Shown piece after piece: positions 1 to 12,475 of a stretch of DNA of 64,000 nucleotides. The stretch covers positions 50,605 to 114,604 of the forward strand of contig QANZ01043233.1 in assembly GCA_003254925.1 (NCBI GenBank), read 5' to 3'. A program made the translations under genes and the position numbers. The stretch is from Chamaecrista fasciculata. Its lineage: Eukaryota > Streptophyta > Magnoliopsida > Fabales > Fabaceae. How positions within the stretch are numbered: position 1 is the stretch's first letter; the number at the start of each line of letters is the position of its first letter. Below the pieces are notes generated by a model. The model ran no database searches. It saw nothing but the letters and a program-made list of their open reading frames with translations, and had not been told where the DNA came from.

Positions 1-1815
1 ACGAGGAAAGAGTGGACGATAATGATGAAGTGTGGTCGTGATGGTTTAGGGTAAGAGAATGAGGGTTGTTAATGGCTTCTAAGGACTTCTTTGTTAAAGA
101 TGACAAACATTCTGGATTATTCTGTAATTAGTTAGGAGTTGTGAAATTGACTCAAATCTAAAACGTTGAGTGTATAACTAAAAATGACCCCATATGTTGG
201 GGGTACCAATCGTTGTAATGAGTAGATTCTAGATATGCATTACTCATGTATGTATATTTTGAGATAAAATTTTTAAAAATAAATTGCATATCTAGAATCT
301 ACTCATTACAATGAATCCAACGAAATACATTTTATCAAGAAATTATATTTATAAAATTTTGTATTTTTAAGGACTATTTTGAAGATATTTAATACTTCTA
401 GGTGTCTTAGTAATTTCACCTCCTTTTTTATATCAAAATTGCCTTTTATTTTCTAAAAAGTAGTAAAAATTATGAAATAACCAAAAAAATGTCAAGTTCT
501 GTTAGTTTTCTAACGTAGTTAAAGCTTAGGGTGCCAAAATATTAATGAAGAGAATATCACTGGATACCAGAATGTTACTTTTTAAACCACATGGTATCAA
601 AGTATAATTTATCCTAAAATTTATCCTATAATATAATAACTTATTTAAGTATTTAACTCAAAAAATATTATCATTATGAAGCACGTGTTCTCTTTGTCCA
701 ACTGCAGTTCAACAAATGATAAGATAAATTAAATCTGACAAGCAATTTTTTTTTTAAAAAAAAACTACGATGTATTGTTTATATTAATGATTGTATTAAT
801 CAGTGTTGTTAAAACCGAACCGTTCAAAGACTCGGACAAGTGATCGGTTCACGGTCTGATCGGTTTAACCGGTCAAACCATTGGTCCAACCGAATTATAC
901 AATAAATAACAATTATTTTTAATATATAAATATAAATATTATATATATATTTATTAATTTATTAAAGGTACATAACAAATATAGGTGTTGAATATTCTTA
1001 GATATATATTTAATAAAAATAAATATGTGTATGTTCGGTTTCTGAAGTTATCCTTTGGTCCCTTAGTTTTTTAAGTATTTCTTTTTTTGCTTTATTAATT
1101 ATTTTAACACAAAACCTGTGACTTTTTTAGGGGGCTTTTTGGGTATACTAATTTTTTATGGCTATTTAACCAGTATATATTTAAAAAAATAAATATTTAC
1201 TGAATAATAATTATTATAAAAATATTCACCAATATATATTTTCTTTTGCGGCGTTGGTTGACTTTTCGGATTTGCCGCAAGTCGTTACCACGCAAATAAG
1301 GAAATAGTGACTCACTTATCCTTAATTAACAAAACAATATCTTCCAACATGAAATAGGAAAGATTATGACTCACCTCCCATATCACTGAAAATATCCCTT
1401 CTACAATCAAGGAAGTTTCCTTAAACGGACTCTCCTCAATAAGCTTATAAATACAAGATGGTAACTCTATGAAAGGTACGTAACTCACGTTACTCACGCT
1501 ACTCATGCTAGCTCATACTCTTACTAACTTAAGCTTCAGACTTAAGCTTCGGAGGTGAATCACAAGGGAGACCCCCTGTGGTTCATTGTCTTGCAGGAAA
1601 ATCTAGCAGTGAACCGAGAAACGACCCTCGGCCATATCCCAGTTCATCACATTATTAATTTAAATTTTGTATTATTTTAATTGTTGCATTTTAAAAATAA
1701 TTAATATACTTTTTTAAAAAGTTATGACTTGTCCATAAAATATTTATAGAAGAATTAATTTTAAATGAATTATAAATTTTGAGATATTAAATTGAGTAAT
1801 TCTACTATTTATTCA
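1..1815. other. AT-rich intergenic DNA, no gene seen
   Basis: No coding exon is supported here. The stretch is AT-rich with long A and T runs. At about 805-895 there is a GC-richer patch of repeated CCGAACCG/GGTTTAACC-like words, which looks like repeat debris. At about 1505-1645 another GC-richer patch contains duplicated AAGCTTC words; it resembles retrotransposon LTR debris but could not be classified. The short open frames are random-looking. Confidence 0.5.
213..311. repeat. Perfect 27-bp inverted repeat with 45-bp spacer
   Basis: Positions 213-239 and 285-311 are exact reverse complements (27 of 27), separated by an AT-rich spacer. The arms contain TCTAGA. The structure would fold into a long hairpin and may be the core of a decayed foldback element. 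No target duplication was recognised. Confidence 0.75.
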
Positions 1816-1824
1816 TTGAATTTA

Positions 1825-2360
1825 GGTTAAAGGTTTATTTTGGTCCTAAATGTATGCCCTAATGTTCATTTTGGTCCATTATGTTTCAAAATGTTCAAAT
1901 TGGTCCTAAATGTTGGCAAAATGTTTCATTTTGGTCCAAACTATTGAATATAACTCGTTTTAAGTTCAAACATGATGAGTTTAGAGCAACATAGTGTCCT
2001 TAAAGAGTACTTTCTCTATCCAGTTGGGATCGTTAGCAAACGAGGTCATATCAATCCTAAAAGTAGACTACTCGTTTCATGGTCAAACAAGCAAAGTTGA
2101 TCATATCTCTCTCGTTTCAAATTCGAATGTGACGAATTCAGAGTTACGAGTTCCTCTTAACAAATCCTTTGAACTAGAAATGAGAGATGAGAGAAATATG
2201 ACCAAATTCAATAATTTGGGACCAAAATGAAACATTTTACTAACATTTAGGACAAAAATGAAACATTTTACTAACATTTAGGATCAATTTGAACATTTTG
2301 AAACATAATGGACCAAAATAAACATTAGGGCATATTTAGGACCAAAATGAGCCTTTAACC
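1825..2360. mobile_element. Long-TIR non-autonomous element, MULE-like (536 bp)
   Basis: The ends are inverted copies beginning GGTTAAAGG and ending CCTTTAACC, and about 130 bp of each arm is rich in TTTTGGTCC words. The element is flanked by a perfect 9-bp direct repeat, TTGAATTTA, at 1816-1824 and 2361-2369. A 9-bp duplication with long inverted arms is typical of Mutator-like elements. There is no transposase. Part of the central sequence (about 2090-2160) resembles DNA near 20830-20880 and 36950-37400, so relatives or fragments of the family are scattered in the window. Confidence 0.8.
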
Positions 2361-2547
2361 TTGAATTTATATAGAATGAAATAATCTGTTTTTGAATATT
2401 GATATTGTAATCGTTAATGATTCAATTCTTGAGTAAATTTATGAGTCAAATAATATAAATTTAATGACAAAAATAATATAAAATTAGTTCAAACTCAGAG
2501 ACCAAATAACATTAATTCAGTATAAATTCATATACCAAAAAAAAATT

Positions 2548-3432
2548 GGGTAAATTACACTTTGATACTTTGTTCTATGGACCGATTTCATTTTGGTATT
2601 TTGTTCTTTCAAAAGTAACACTTTGGTACACTGTTCTTTGCATCGTTAACATTTTGGTATTCTATTCTTTCGAAAGTGACATTTTGGTATCATGTTTTTT
2701 TGCATCGTTAACACTTTAGTACCTTAACAAAGATAGAACTCTTAACAAACTTGAGACTTTGCTTGAAAATTGGTCTCACATTGCCCAAGGTCTTCTTTTT
2801 TAATGGGAACCAAGTCACATACTTTATATCTATATTTGACTTTTTACCCTCCTCATTATTCTCTAGTTATTTGAGTGTTGTGAGATGTATTTATTATTTA
2901 CATCTTTATTCTCATGATTCTAAAGTGGTGAGGTGTGTTTAAATATTAGCTTTGGAGCGTCATGTGGGTGTATTTGGGACAAGGGTTGAGAGAATATTGT
3001 GTGATGTAACAATTTTCATATAGTATTTTTCTCTGGTTGTCTTCTAGCAACGGTCGTGGTTTTTTTCCCAGTTTGGGGTTTCCACCTTAATTCCTCTTGT
3101 GTTGTGATTGTGTTTCTTCATCTTATTTCTCTGGAAATTCTCAAGGGAGCAAATGTTTTTTTTTTTATTTTGTTTTATAAATATTATTATTTTTCCCAAC
3201 AAGAACATGGTAACAAATCGTGAAAGAACAGGATATCGAAGTGAAATCGGTCTATAAAACGGGAAACCAAAGTGTTAACGGTGCAAAGAACAAGGTATCA
3301 AAATGTCACTTTTGAAGGAATAACGTATCAAAATGTTAATAGTGCAAAGAACATGGTACCAAAGTCTCACACTTTGAAAGAACATAGTACCAAAGTGAAC
3401 CATAAAACAGGATATCAAAGTGTGATAATTCA
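2548..3432. mobile_element. Long-inverted-repeat element (about 885 bp)
   Basis: The left arm starts with GGGTAAATTACACTTTGATA and the right arm (from about 3215) is its diverged reverse complement. Both arms repeat words such as CTTTGGTAC, TTCTTT and GCATCGTTAAC. The same arm family bounds the element at 32848-33327. The centre (about 2750-3200) differs from that copy and carries a segment running from about TGAGACTTT to CCCAACA that could be a nested solo-LTR-like insertion. No clear target duplication was found, so the outer ends are approximate. Confidence 0.6.
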
Positions 3433-3984
3433 AATTTATAAACAAAATGACCATTAAAGACCAAATAATTCACCATTGAAATATTTTAAGATATCAAATC
3501 ATATATATCTTGATTATTTAAAAATTGATTTTTTTTACCACTAGAACTGATTAGATAACTTTCACCAAATAATAAATTTTCTTTATTAATTTTATCATTT
3601 CCCGGATATAAATCTAATCTTAGGGCCTAATTTAATAGTTCATTTATTGAGTTTTCGAGAATCTAAATTCTTTCTTTATACGAAAGATTGATATTTGGAT
3701 TTGGATTTAGCTAAGAAAAAATTATGCTGCATTGACATTTTACTATTTTAGTCAATAAAATTTCCATTGCTATCTCTATCATCGTCTCTGATAAAAAGCT
3801 ATCAGTCAATTCTCATTTTCACTGAACTGGATAGGAATGGCATATTGATGATAAATTGATAATCATCGTTATGCCATTTCAACGCGTTTAGCATCTCGTC
3901 GAAAATCGCCATCAATCAATTATTCATGTAAGCATAGAACGCGAAGAACAAGAAGAAGAAGAACAAGCAAGCAAGCAAGCATTC

Positions 3985-6900
3985 ATGACGATCGGTCAAG
4001 AGAGACGGAACCAACTAATTGATAAGAAATTGCCCTTGCTATCCAATGAGAACGATGATGATGATGATGATGATGGTAAAGGCTCTTATGGTCAAGGAGC
4101 ATCGTTTACAGGCTCGGTGTTCAATTTGTCTACTACTATTATTGGGGCTGGGATTATGGCCTTGCCTGCCGCCATGAAAGTTCTCGGATTAGGTTTGGGA
4201 TTTCTTGCTATTCCCTTTCTTGCGTTGCTCACAGAGACTTCATTGGAGATTCTTATTAGGTTTAGCAGAGTCAGGAAGGCTGGGACTTATGCTGAGTTGA
4301 TGAGGTTTGCCTATGGAAGTGTTGGGAGATGGGTGTTTCAGATATGTGTTCTTGTCAACAATTTCGGGATTCTTGTCGTCTACATGATCATTATTGGTAA
4401 TACATTTTATCTTTTGATGTTTATCAACTAAATAGTTGCTATTCCTTTTTTTTTTTCACACTTTGTTGGAAATATTGAAAACTGGATCCTCTGTAATTGA
4501 CTCCTATGATTTTTTCTTCCTGTACATGAAGCAAATGGTTTCACTGAAGTAAAACCATACGTTTTAATCTCATCTCTCTCTAAATTACAGAGAGATTCAG
4601 AGGACTCAAATTCAGAGGATTCGAAATGGAATTATATATTGTCACTGTTGTTAAAAGTAACAGGCCCAAATCCAAGGAATTCTCTTTTTTTGTTTTTTTA
4701 ATGGATGATTCTTACTTTCTTAGTGCTGATTGCAACTATTTATTCTTAGATCATGAAGTATGTTTTGTGATTTGGAAAGATAATTGATTTGTCTCTTCCC
4801 AAAAATTGATAGAAATGATCCTAAGAGAAATTATCATGAAACTGAAATTATTTGTGTACCTTCAGTTACAAGTTTAAGCTTCTGAAGAACTGAAATGTTG
4901 TTTGACCAAAATATTGAGGAACCCAATTGTTTTGTCTTGGTTTATTAATTCATTACCAGGTGATGTGCTTTCTGGAACATCTTCAAGTGGAGTTCATCAT
5001 TCTGGTGTATTGGAAGGATGGTTTGGCGAACACTGGTGGACTGGGCGCACATTTGTTCTTCTTGTGGCAGCCCTTTTTGTATTTTCCCCATTGGCATTCT
5101 TTAAGCGAATAGGTAAGCTTCTTTCTATTTTCTGTGTGTTATAACGAGAACTTTTGTTAAAGTCATGCTCAGGCATAACTTTTGTATGCTTGCAGATTCA
5201 TTGAAATATTCTTCTGCTTTAGCAGTGGCACTGGCAATTGTGTTTCTAGTAATAACTGCAGGAATAACATTAATTAAATTGCTTAACGGCACGATTGCCA
5301 GTCCCAGGATGCTCCCTAATGTTACTGATTTCACATCTGCATGGAAGCTCTTTACAGCAGCCCCTGTTCTTGTGACAGCATTTGTCTGCCATTATAATGG
5401 TATGCCTTCATCTTCAAGTATTAATGTTATGTTTGGATGAGGTAATTTAAGGGCATAAAGTAATTTTTAGAGTTAATGCTATGCCTTCAGCTTAATTGTT
5501 GTAGACTGCAAGGGGTCTTTGTTTCACTTTGTTTATGGTTGAGAGCTTAGAATATACTCAATTTGATATGTTTCTCTCATATTTATTGTCAATTTTCCAT
5601 TTTAAACTTTATGTTGGTGGTTCTTGGCTTCTTGCAGTAGACCTCTTTTTTCCATCAAATACAAGTTCAACAGTCCAGCCTTATGATTTATTTGATTCTA
5701 TACTATTCTTTGAACACAAATTTGCCACAGATAGAACTTCTTCCTATCGACATTTAATGCTCCTGGGTTATTCAAATATTTCAATCGAACATAACTTTCT
5801 AAGTTAAGCCTTTTGCAGTGCATCCAATAGCCAATGAGCTAAGAGACTCTTCTCGGATACAAGAAGTTGTGCGTGCATCACTGGCTCTATGTTCTATTAT
5901 CTATATGCTTACTGCCGTATTTGGGTTTCTTTTATTTGGTGAATCCACTCTTGATGATGTGCTGGCCAACTTTGACGCTGATCTTGGCATCCCTTATAGC
6001 AGCCTACTCAATGACATTGTTCGCCTCAGCTATGCCTTCCACCTCATGCTCGTTTTCCCAGTTATCTTCTTCTCTCTTCGCTTCTATTTAAACGATGTCC
6101 TCTTTCCTGCAGCTAGGCCATTGGATTCAGATAATTTTAGGTTTCTTTGGATGACCATGGGACTCATCATTTCCTTGTATGTGGCTGCAAATTTTATACC
6201 TAGCATTTGGGATGCTTTTCAATTCACTGGAGCAACTGCTACAGTTTGTCTAGGGTTCATTTTTCCTGGTGCAATTGCTCTAAGGTGAGACTTTTAACGT
6301 TCTTCAGTTTTTCTCCTCCAGTCAAGTTTGAGTGTTGCATATTATTGACCATCTCATGTAGTCATGCTCATTATATTATATGAGTAATACCTAGATATTC
6401 ATTTCCATTTAGAGCTTTTAGCTTACAGGCAGTAGGATGGAGCTGAGATTTTGGCTCTTCCTTCTGTCAGAATAAACCTATCTCTTTCTTTTGCATCCGA
6501 AAAGCTTCATTTGTATTAGTTTAAAAGTCGTCTGGCTTGCTATGAGTTATTTGTCACTGTGTTTAAGCAAAAATTATAGGGATGGCCTTGACTTAATGCC
6601 AGCAGTTCAGTATTATGGCCATGACTGGCTCTTACTTTTGTCAATTGTTAATTCTTGCTGGAGCTGGACTACTAGAGTCTTGAAGTTGCTCAAGTTACTC
6701 TCTAGGAATGTAAATTTCTGTATTTCAGAGATTCTAAGAAACTAATCCATAAAAGGCAGATCATGCAACCATGAATCCTTTTCAATGACACCCCATGCTA
6801 ACCTTAGGCTTAAACAATCATTTATTCATGTTTGAGTTAGTTTATCTATCTTCAGTAGATTGATATTATTTATTTATTTATGTACGAGAGAATCTACTTT

Positions 6901-7303
6901 TCAATCTTTTAATTTGTCACAAAGTTACGATTTAATCATTGGATATTAGAAATACATTTTTTGGTTCCTTATTTTTTTATTTTTTACAATCATCAACTAT
7001 TTAGTCAGCATAGATTCAAGGATTAAATTGTAATTTTATAACAAATTCAGGGACCAAAATATAAGTTTCCTCAATTTATTTGTTTAACTTGGAAACTGCA
7101 TCAACTGTGTTGTGTTAGTGTAGGCATGTCCTGTACTTATCTTTCTATTGCTGTCATGTTTCAGGGATCCTCATGGTATTGCAACAAAGAAAGATAAGAT
7201 TTTATCCATTGTGATGATTGTGCTGGCTGTGTTCTCAAACGTGGTGGCTATATACAGTGATGCTAACGCCATTTTCAGAAAAGATGGTAGCATCAACAAA
7301 TGA
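3985..7303 (+). CDS. AVT6-type amino acid transporter (AAAP/SLC38-like)
   Basis: Exons: 3985-4396, 4960-5112, 5196-5399, 5819-6284, 7165-7303. All introns are GT-AG and phases join to 457 aa, close to the roughly 460 aa of Arabidopsis AVT6 proteins. The N-terminus is hydrophilic with seven consecutive Asp (a GAT tract near 4054-4075). TM1 follows with the family motif TTIIGAGIMALPAAMKVLG. About eleven hydrophobic segments are spread over the protein, and conserved family stretches include FICHYN-like FVCHYN, DDVLANFD and FIPSIWDAFQFTGATA. By family knowledge it moves amino acids across the tonplast or an endomembrane, probably coupled to protons; substrate and direction cannot be read here. 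The start is the first ATG before the conserved region, preceded by an AG-rich leader. Intron 4 holds a MITE (6888-7072). Confidence 0.93.
6888..7072. mobile_element. MITE-like inverted repeat in intron 4 of the transporter gene
   Basis: The left part (6888-6940) and the reverse complement of the right part (about 7020-7072) align over about 50 bp, including TTTAATTTGT / TGAATTTGT and ACGATTTAATC / ACAATTTAATC words. Size (about 185 bp) and AT content fit a MITE. No target duplication was fixed. Confidence 0.5.
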
Positions 7304-7592
7304 GAGGTCTCTACTTTTGAAGCCACATATTTGAAAGTTGAAACAACATTGTCATGGCCTTTACACACCCTTGAGAGTCTTGAAATTACAGCTAAAATTT
7401 CCTCACAAAATTGAATCAAACGGGAGTAACCTTGTCTAGCCTCCCACAGTGATTTTTTTCTCCTTGTATCACAACAATCAATTCAATTTTTAATAATTAT
7501 CTGATTCGTTTTGTTGTGTCCTGTTATTGTTTTGCTCAACTACTGTTTGTGAAGAAAGTAGATCCAATTAAATCCATGCAACATATTAATTA

Positions 7593-8039
7593 AGAGGAAA
7601 TATACTATTTGGTCCCTAAAAATTTACAAATGTCAACTCGTTAGTCTCTGTAGTATATCTCCGTTACTGACATGACCTGACCGCTAAGTGCATGTGATAT
7701 GTTAAATGTCACATATTTAACTATTTGGGACCACCTAGGGTTTTGAGATTTGGGAATGCTTCAACAGTTTATGCTTATGGAAACTTCGGATCTGACTCAA
7801 TTTTAGACTGCTTTAGTTGTGTTTGTTGATCCAGTTCGGTTGATTTAGGTGACTAGGATGCCAAAGTGACATTTAAGGGTGTCAAGTAAGCATTTAACGT
7901 CCATGTCATCAAGTAATTTAACGGATTCTAACTGAGAGATTAAATAGTTGACGATTATGATAATTGAGGGACTGAGTAGTCTATTTCAATAAATGAGGGA
8001 CGTTGACTCAAAGGAGGGACCAAATAGTAGATTTCCTTC
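7593..8039. mobile_element. TIR element downstream of the transporter (about 447 bp)
   Basis: The left end contains AGGAAATATACTATTTGGTC and the right end is its near-exact reverse complement, ending in ATTTCCT. Inner sequences also pair loosely (GGGAC and TTGACTC words). A candidate 8-bp direct repeat ATTAATTA lies at 7585-7592 and 8040-8047, but it is AT-rich and the element ends next to it are not symmetrical. No coding capacity is seen. Confidence 0.5.
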
Positions 8040-8175
8040 ATTAATTATACACGACTTAGTTTTTTTTTCCTGCCCTGATGGATTAATTTGAATCCGATTT
8101 ATATATCGTACTTGGTTATGGTGAAGGAATATCTTAACAAGATTGTTGCATTTAAAAATCTTGAATCGACATTTT

Positions 8176-8305
8176 TTTTATTACAAAAATTTAGGTGAGG
8201 TGATGGTGCCCCAGTCCACGGTCAGGACAGACCTCCGAGCTCAAAAAGTACTTACAGATAACCCAGCAAATAAGGCATCACCAGGAATTGAACCCAAGTC
8301 ATGCT
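8176..8305 (-). mobile_element. SINE-like retroposon, short, minus strand
   Basis: On the minus strand it carries GGGTTCAATTCCTGG, which resembles a tRNA-type B box, and ends in TTTTTGTAATAAAAAAA. It is flanked by an 18-bp direct repeat with one mismatch (ATCTTGAA-T/C-CGACATTTT at 8158-8175 and 8306-8323), the signature of target-primed insertion. A related copy lies at 33945-34140, with the same ACCTAAA-plus-A-rich tail. I infer a SINE family; the tRNA-related head is weak. Confidence 0.6.
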
Positions 8306-8401
8306 ATCTTGAACCGACATTTTATTTGTGATATCAAGCTGACTAATTTTGCATTGACATACACGACTTGGATTAATTACTACTTTCAAAATATATTTAA
8401 A

Positions 8402-9229
8402 GGCTTAAGTGCACTTTTGGTCCCATAACTATGACAAAGGTTTCATTTTGGTCCCATAACTTTTTTTTTGCAATTTTGGTGCCATAACTATGACAAAGGT
8501 TTCATTTTGGTCCCATAACTTTTTTTGTTGCAATTTTGGTCCCATAACTTCTCAAAAGGTTCCACCGTTAGTCCCTTGGTGAATTCCATCCATATTTAGC
8601 CGTTAAGTATGACGTGACATAGTGACTAGGATCACGATGTGGCAAAATAAGATGAAATGGACTGAAATAGGATCTATATGCAACATATTAAAACTTATCT
8701 ATACCCAACCACAATATATACAAAGAGTGGTACTTCCTTTTTCTCGTCAGCCCAACTGGACTTCCTCTTCCTCGTTCTGCTTCCCGATTTGCCGTCGCCG
8801 CCGCTTTGGTCGTTCGACTTTGGCTGAGGATCCCATCGACTTCGTCGGTGCCTTCTGCTTGAAGTCTCTTCTTCCCCATCAGATTGGTCCCTGTCAGTAC
8901 CACTCTTTGTATATATGGTGGTTGGGTATAAATAAGTTTTAATATGTTGCATATAGTTCCTATTTCAGTCCACTTCATCTTATTTTGCCACATCATGATC
9001 CTAGTTACTATGCCACGTCATACTTAACGGCTAAATATAAATGGAGTTCACCAAGGGACTAACGGTGGAACCTTTTGAGAAGTTATGGGACCAAAATTGC
9101 AACAAAAAATGTTATGGGCCTAAAATGAAACCTTTGTCATAGTTATGGGACCAAAATTGCAACAAAAAAAGTTATGGGACCAAAATGAAACCTTTGTCAT
9201 AGTTATGGGACCAAAAGTGCACTTAAGCC
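8402..9229. mobile_element. Non-autonomous element with about 330-bp TIRs (828 bp)
   Basis: It begins GGCTTAAGTGCACTTTTGG and ends with the reverse complement. The arms pair over about 330 bp (8402-8732 with 8898-9229) and contain several copies of CATAACTATGACAAAGG and TTTTGGTCCC. The flanks carry the direct repeat TATTTAAA (8394-8401 and 9230-9237; 8 bp exact). Eight bases fit hAT and nine fit MULE; long arms favour a MULE relative. The unique core of about 165 bp is GC-richer. Open frames in it are short and mirror the palindrome. Confidence 0.78.
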
Positions 9230-9239
9230 TATTTAAAAT

Positions 9240-10600
9240 TAATATTACAAAAAAATATATTTAAAACCATATTTTTATTTTTTAGTGTAACCTCTTGTTA
9301 CTTTTGTTTTATGATTTTAGAGTCTTTTGATCTCACGTTTTACAAAATCAGAAGTCATGTAATATTTTTTTTTCCCGACAAGTTTACTAAGACGATTTAA
9401 ACATTTTTTGCTGCAAAGATAGTATGAAAATGAAAAAAGAAAGTTAAAATATATAGGTTGGCCAAAAAAAAAAAAGTTAAAATATATAGAAATTCATAAT
9501 TTAAATTTACATCCTTTTTCAAAAAACAAAGCTGCGGAACTTTATAATGAAGATGATCACAACATGCAAACGAGGCTCTACAAGCCTGTATAACCTTAAC
9601 CAAAAACAGCCTTATTAACTTTTAAATGTTTCACCCAAAAATTGAAAAATGTATATTAACAAAAAAAAAAAACTCTAAAAAACTAGAAATAATATATGTT
9701 CACAAGAACACCTCACCCAAACCAAAATTCAAGAGAATGCAAAGAGGATGGATTTCACATTTCAGAGGAGTTGAATAAGCTTTTGTTTCTTGGAGTTGGA
9801 TGCTATTGCTTCAATATGGAGTTCAAGCACCAAAAATCTCCATTTGCTATTCTTTTAGTGAATTCTGCATTTTAATCATAAGTAAAGTGAATGCAGTGAT
9901 GGGTTAACTAAATCATCAAGAACAATGTCAATGTTACCAAAAATGTACTCCTGAGAAGCAGATTTTCACTTGGACAATGTTTTTTAGTAGGATTTTGGAT
10001 TTTGCCAAATAAGTAAGAATTATAACAGAGAAATAGAGAATACATGGAATACACAGGTGCAAGTATTTTGGATTTTTGGATAGAAACGTACCTTCTTCAT
10101 GAGTTAATGCGAATCATCACCATTCCAAAACTGAATGCTGTGTAAGCTACAAAATGTGATGGACGAGAATGCTGAAAACAAGTGAATCAGTACAACTTTT
10201 AGAACTGCATCCCTGCATTTTCCAAAAAGCAAGTTGATGCTAAATTGATTTGCTCGAATTACATGAAATGGTGAACAAAAATAAATTAAAAATTTCTTGG
10301 GATTCCAAGTAGAATAAGCAGATTACCTGAGTTTTTCCTAAGGCGAGAATATTGAGCCAGTAGTGACAACCCCAATGAAAGTATTCTTCAAACAACATAA
10401 TGTACATAACATAGTTAATTAGATCCACGCCCACATACAAACCTAAGATTGTTACTTTGACCTGAATTATGAAGTTGTAAATTATAGTACTTTATTAGAA
10501 AAATAAACAAAATACCAGAATGTACAGCTAAAATATGCAACATATTATTTTTCCAAAAAGAAAAAACCAGGAAAATTAATCAGCAAAATAAATTTACAGG
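9240..10600. repeat. Non-genic DNA related to NLR 3' flanking sequence
   Basis: No gene is supported. Stretches here (about 9750-9860 and 10070-10230) resemble stretches at 13410-13530 and 15110-15270 respectively, including shared words such as GAACTGCATCCCTGCAT and TAGAAA-GTACCTTCTT. All lie downstream of the NLR gene in its direction of transcription. I infer an old duplication of NLR-flanking DNA. Confidence 0.45.
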
Positions 10601-10608
10601 TGTCGGTG

Positions 10609-12475
10609 TTAGGTGTCTAATCCAACAAATTAAATCCTACTTTCTTTATATTCCTAAAATTGTCGCAAGTGAGAGTAAGGTCGAATTCACAAGGACATAT
10701 GACTAATTCAAAGTTCAATTAAACCAATTAAACTTAGAACGAAAAAAAGTTGTAAATTGTGAATTCAAGTAATGAAAAACTAAAGTAAAAGAGAAGCAAG
10801 TTGGTTCAAGAATTCAATTAACAAGAAAAGCAAGAAATTAGGTTTAGAAAATTCAACAATAAAAACATCTACCGGGTTGTATATTGAAATAGAGTTTCTC
10901 AAGTTAATCATTGACAAAACATCTTAAAACCTCAAGTTTGCTTAGCTTGAAGAAAAATCAGATTTCATCAATATCTGATATCTCACAAAAATTAGAAGTT
11001 GGAAACGTCCTATCTTCATTTATCTCAAATTCTTAAGCAAACGACTCTCAAATTCAAGAACAATTAAAACAAGAGATGAACTAAGCCTAATTTAACTAGG
11101 TCTCAGTGGTGGTAGCTAAATTAGATCCACAACCCCAATGAAAGTATTCATTCTCACAGATCAGGGGTGGCAAATGGTTGGATTGGATTGGTTTTGGGTT
11201 GGGTTGTAAATGGTTGGGTTATAAATGGGTCATTGACCCATTTATGACCACCCATTTATATTTTCTAAATGGGTCATGGGTGGGTCATGACCCATAAAAT
11301 TAAGGGTTGACCCAACTCAACCATGAACTCATCTTAAAGTATTTATATTATTTAATTTATAAACTAATTAATTAGAATAATTTTTAAATTATTCAAATTT
11401 AGGACTAAATAGTATTTTTTTTTCAGATTTTGGACTGATTTACAATTTCCACCTTTTTCATATTTTTAAAAATTACATTTTGACCCCAATTTTTTTAAAA
11501 AATGTTCATTTTAGTCCTCAAATATCATGATCTAGGGACTTTTTGTAAATTTTGAAAATATTTAGGGGCATTATGTAATTTTTGCAAAAATTTGCAAAAT
11601 TCATCTTCCTTCCACTTAACTCACAGTTTGGTGGGACTAAAAGGCATTTTTTTTTTCAAATTTAGGACTAATCTGTAATTTTATCCTTTTTCCAATATTT
11701 TTCAAAATTACAATTTTGGTCCAAATTTTTTTTTATAATTTTCATTTTAGTCCTCAAATATTATGGTTTAGGGACGTTTTGTAAATTTTGAATTTTTTTG
11801 GGAGGCATTTTGTAATTTTTGCAAAAATTTATGAAATTGCATATTTACCCCCTTTTATGAAACTACGTAGTTTTGATACAAATTTGGGTTGAGTTGGGTA
11901 ACCCCATGGGTTTTACCCAATCCAACCCAAATTTTAATGGGTCAATTTTGAACCCAACCCATCTTAACCCATTATCTAAATGGGTTGGATTTGGGTTGGT
12001 TGGGTTGGTGGGTAATGGGTTGAGATAGCCACCCCTACATTCATCCAAGATAATCAGAAATTAAAACAGAGAGAGAATCAAAACTCAAGAGAAAATAAAT
12101 TTCATTAAGCTGAAAACATAGTCTCATAACATGACATCCTCCAAATCTTTATACAACATAGCTAGATTAGAGGCCTAGCCTCTAATATTCATAACTAAAA
12201 CAAGATTAAAGCTAAGAGAAGGAAGAAAACTAGCAAATCTGAGCAGAGAGTGAACAAATGGCGGACTGGGTCCTTCAAAACGATCTTCTAACGAGCTCCC
12301 TGCTTCAGCTACTGCAATATGAGTGAATGAGCCCCTCTAATCCAAAACTTTCCCTTTAATATCCATCCATTTCCTAAAAGAAACCTTTGACACATGCTCT
12401 CCACTAAATGAATCAGATATTTTACTTGAGAAGGGGTGCACAGGTGGCGGCAACAGATTGGTCCCTAAAAGAAAA
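10609..12475 (-). repeat. Unclassified repeat, copy A, minus strand
   Basis: Read on the minus strand, this matches the plus-strand copy at about 13975-15063. It starts near a TAGGGACCAAT word and ends near GATTAGACACCTAAC. The copies are clearly homologous but diverged, and copy A is split by the hAT-like insertion at 11162-12037. Each copy has a TATTTAA-G box about 110-120 bp inside its start and no long reading frame. It could be a non-autonomous LTR-type (LARD/TRIM) fragment, but no flanking LTR pair was found. Confidence 0.55.
11162..12037. mobile_element. hAT-like non-autonomous element inside repeat copy A
   Basis: Its ends are CAGGGGTGGCAAATGG and a right end finishing GCCACCCCT. The subterminal parts on both sides are dense in TGGGTTGG and CCAACCCA words. 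The CAGGGGTGGC end is typical of plant hAT derivatives. Copy B of the host repeat lacks this block, which supports an insertion. A clean 8-bp target duplication was not found, so the ends may be off by a few bases. Confidence 0.6.

Noticed and set aside
1312-1506. 64-codon minus-strand frame
   Set aside because: AT-rich chance frame without splice context or family resemblance.
8688-8996. Open frames of about 100 codons on both strands
   Set aside because: They mirror each other because they lie in the arms of the palindromic 8402-9229 element; no protein family is recognisable.
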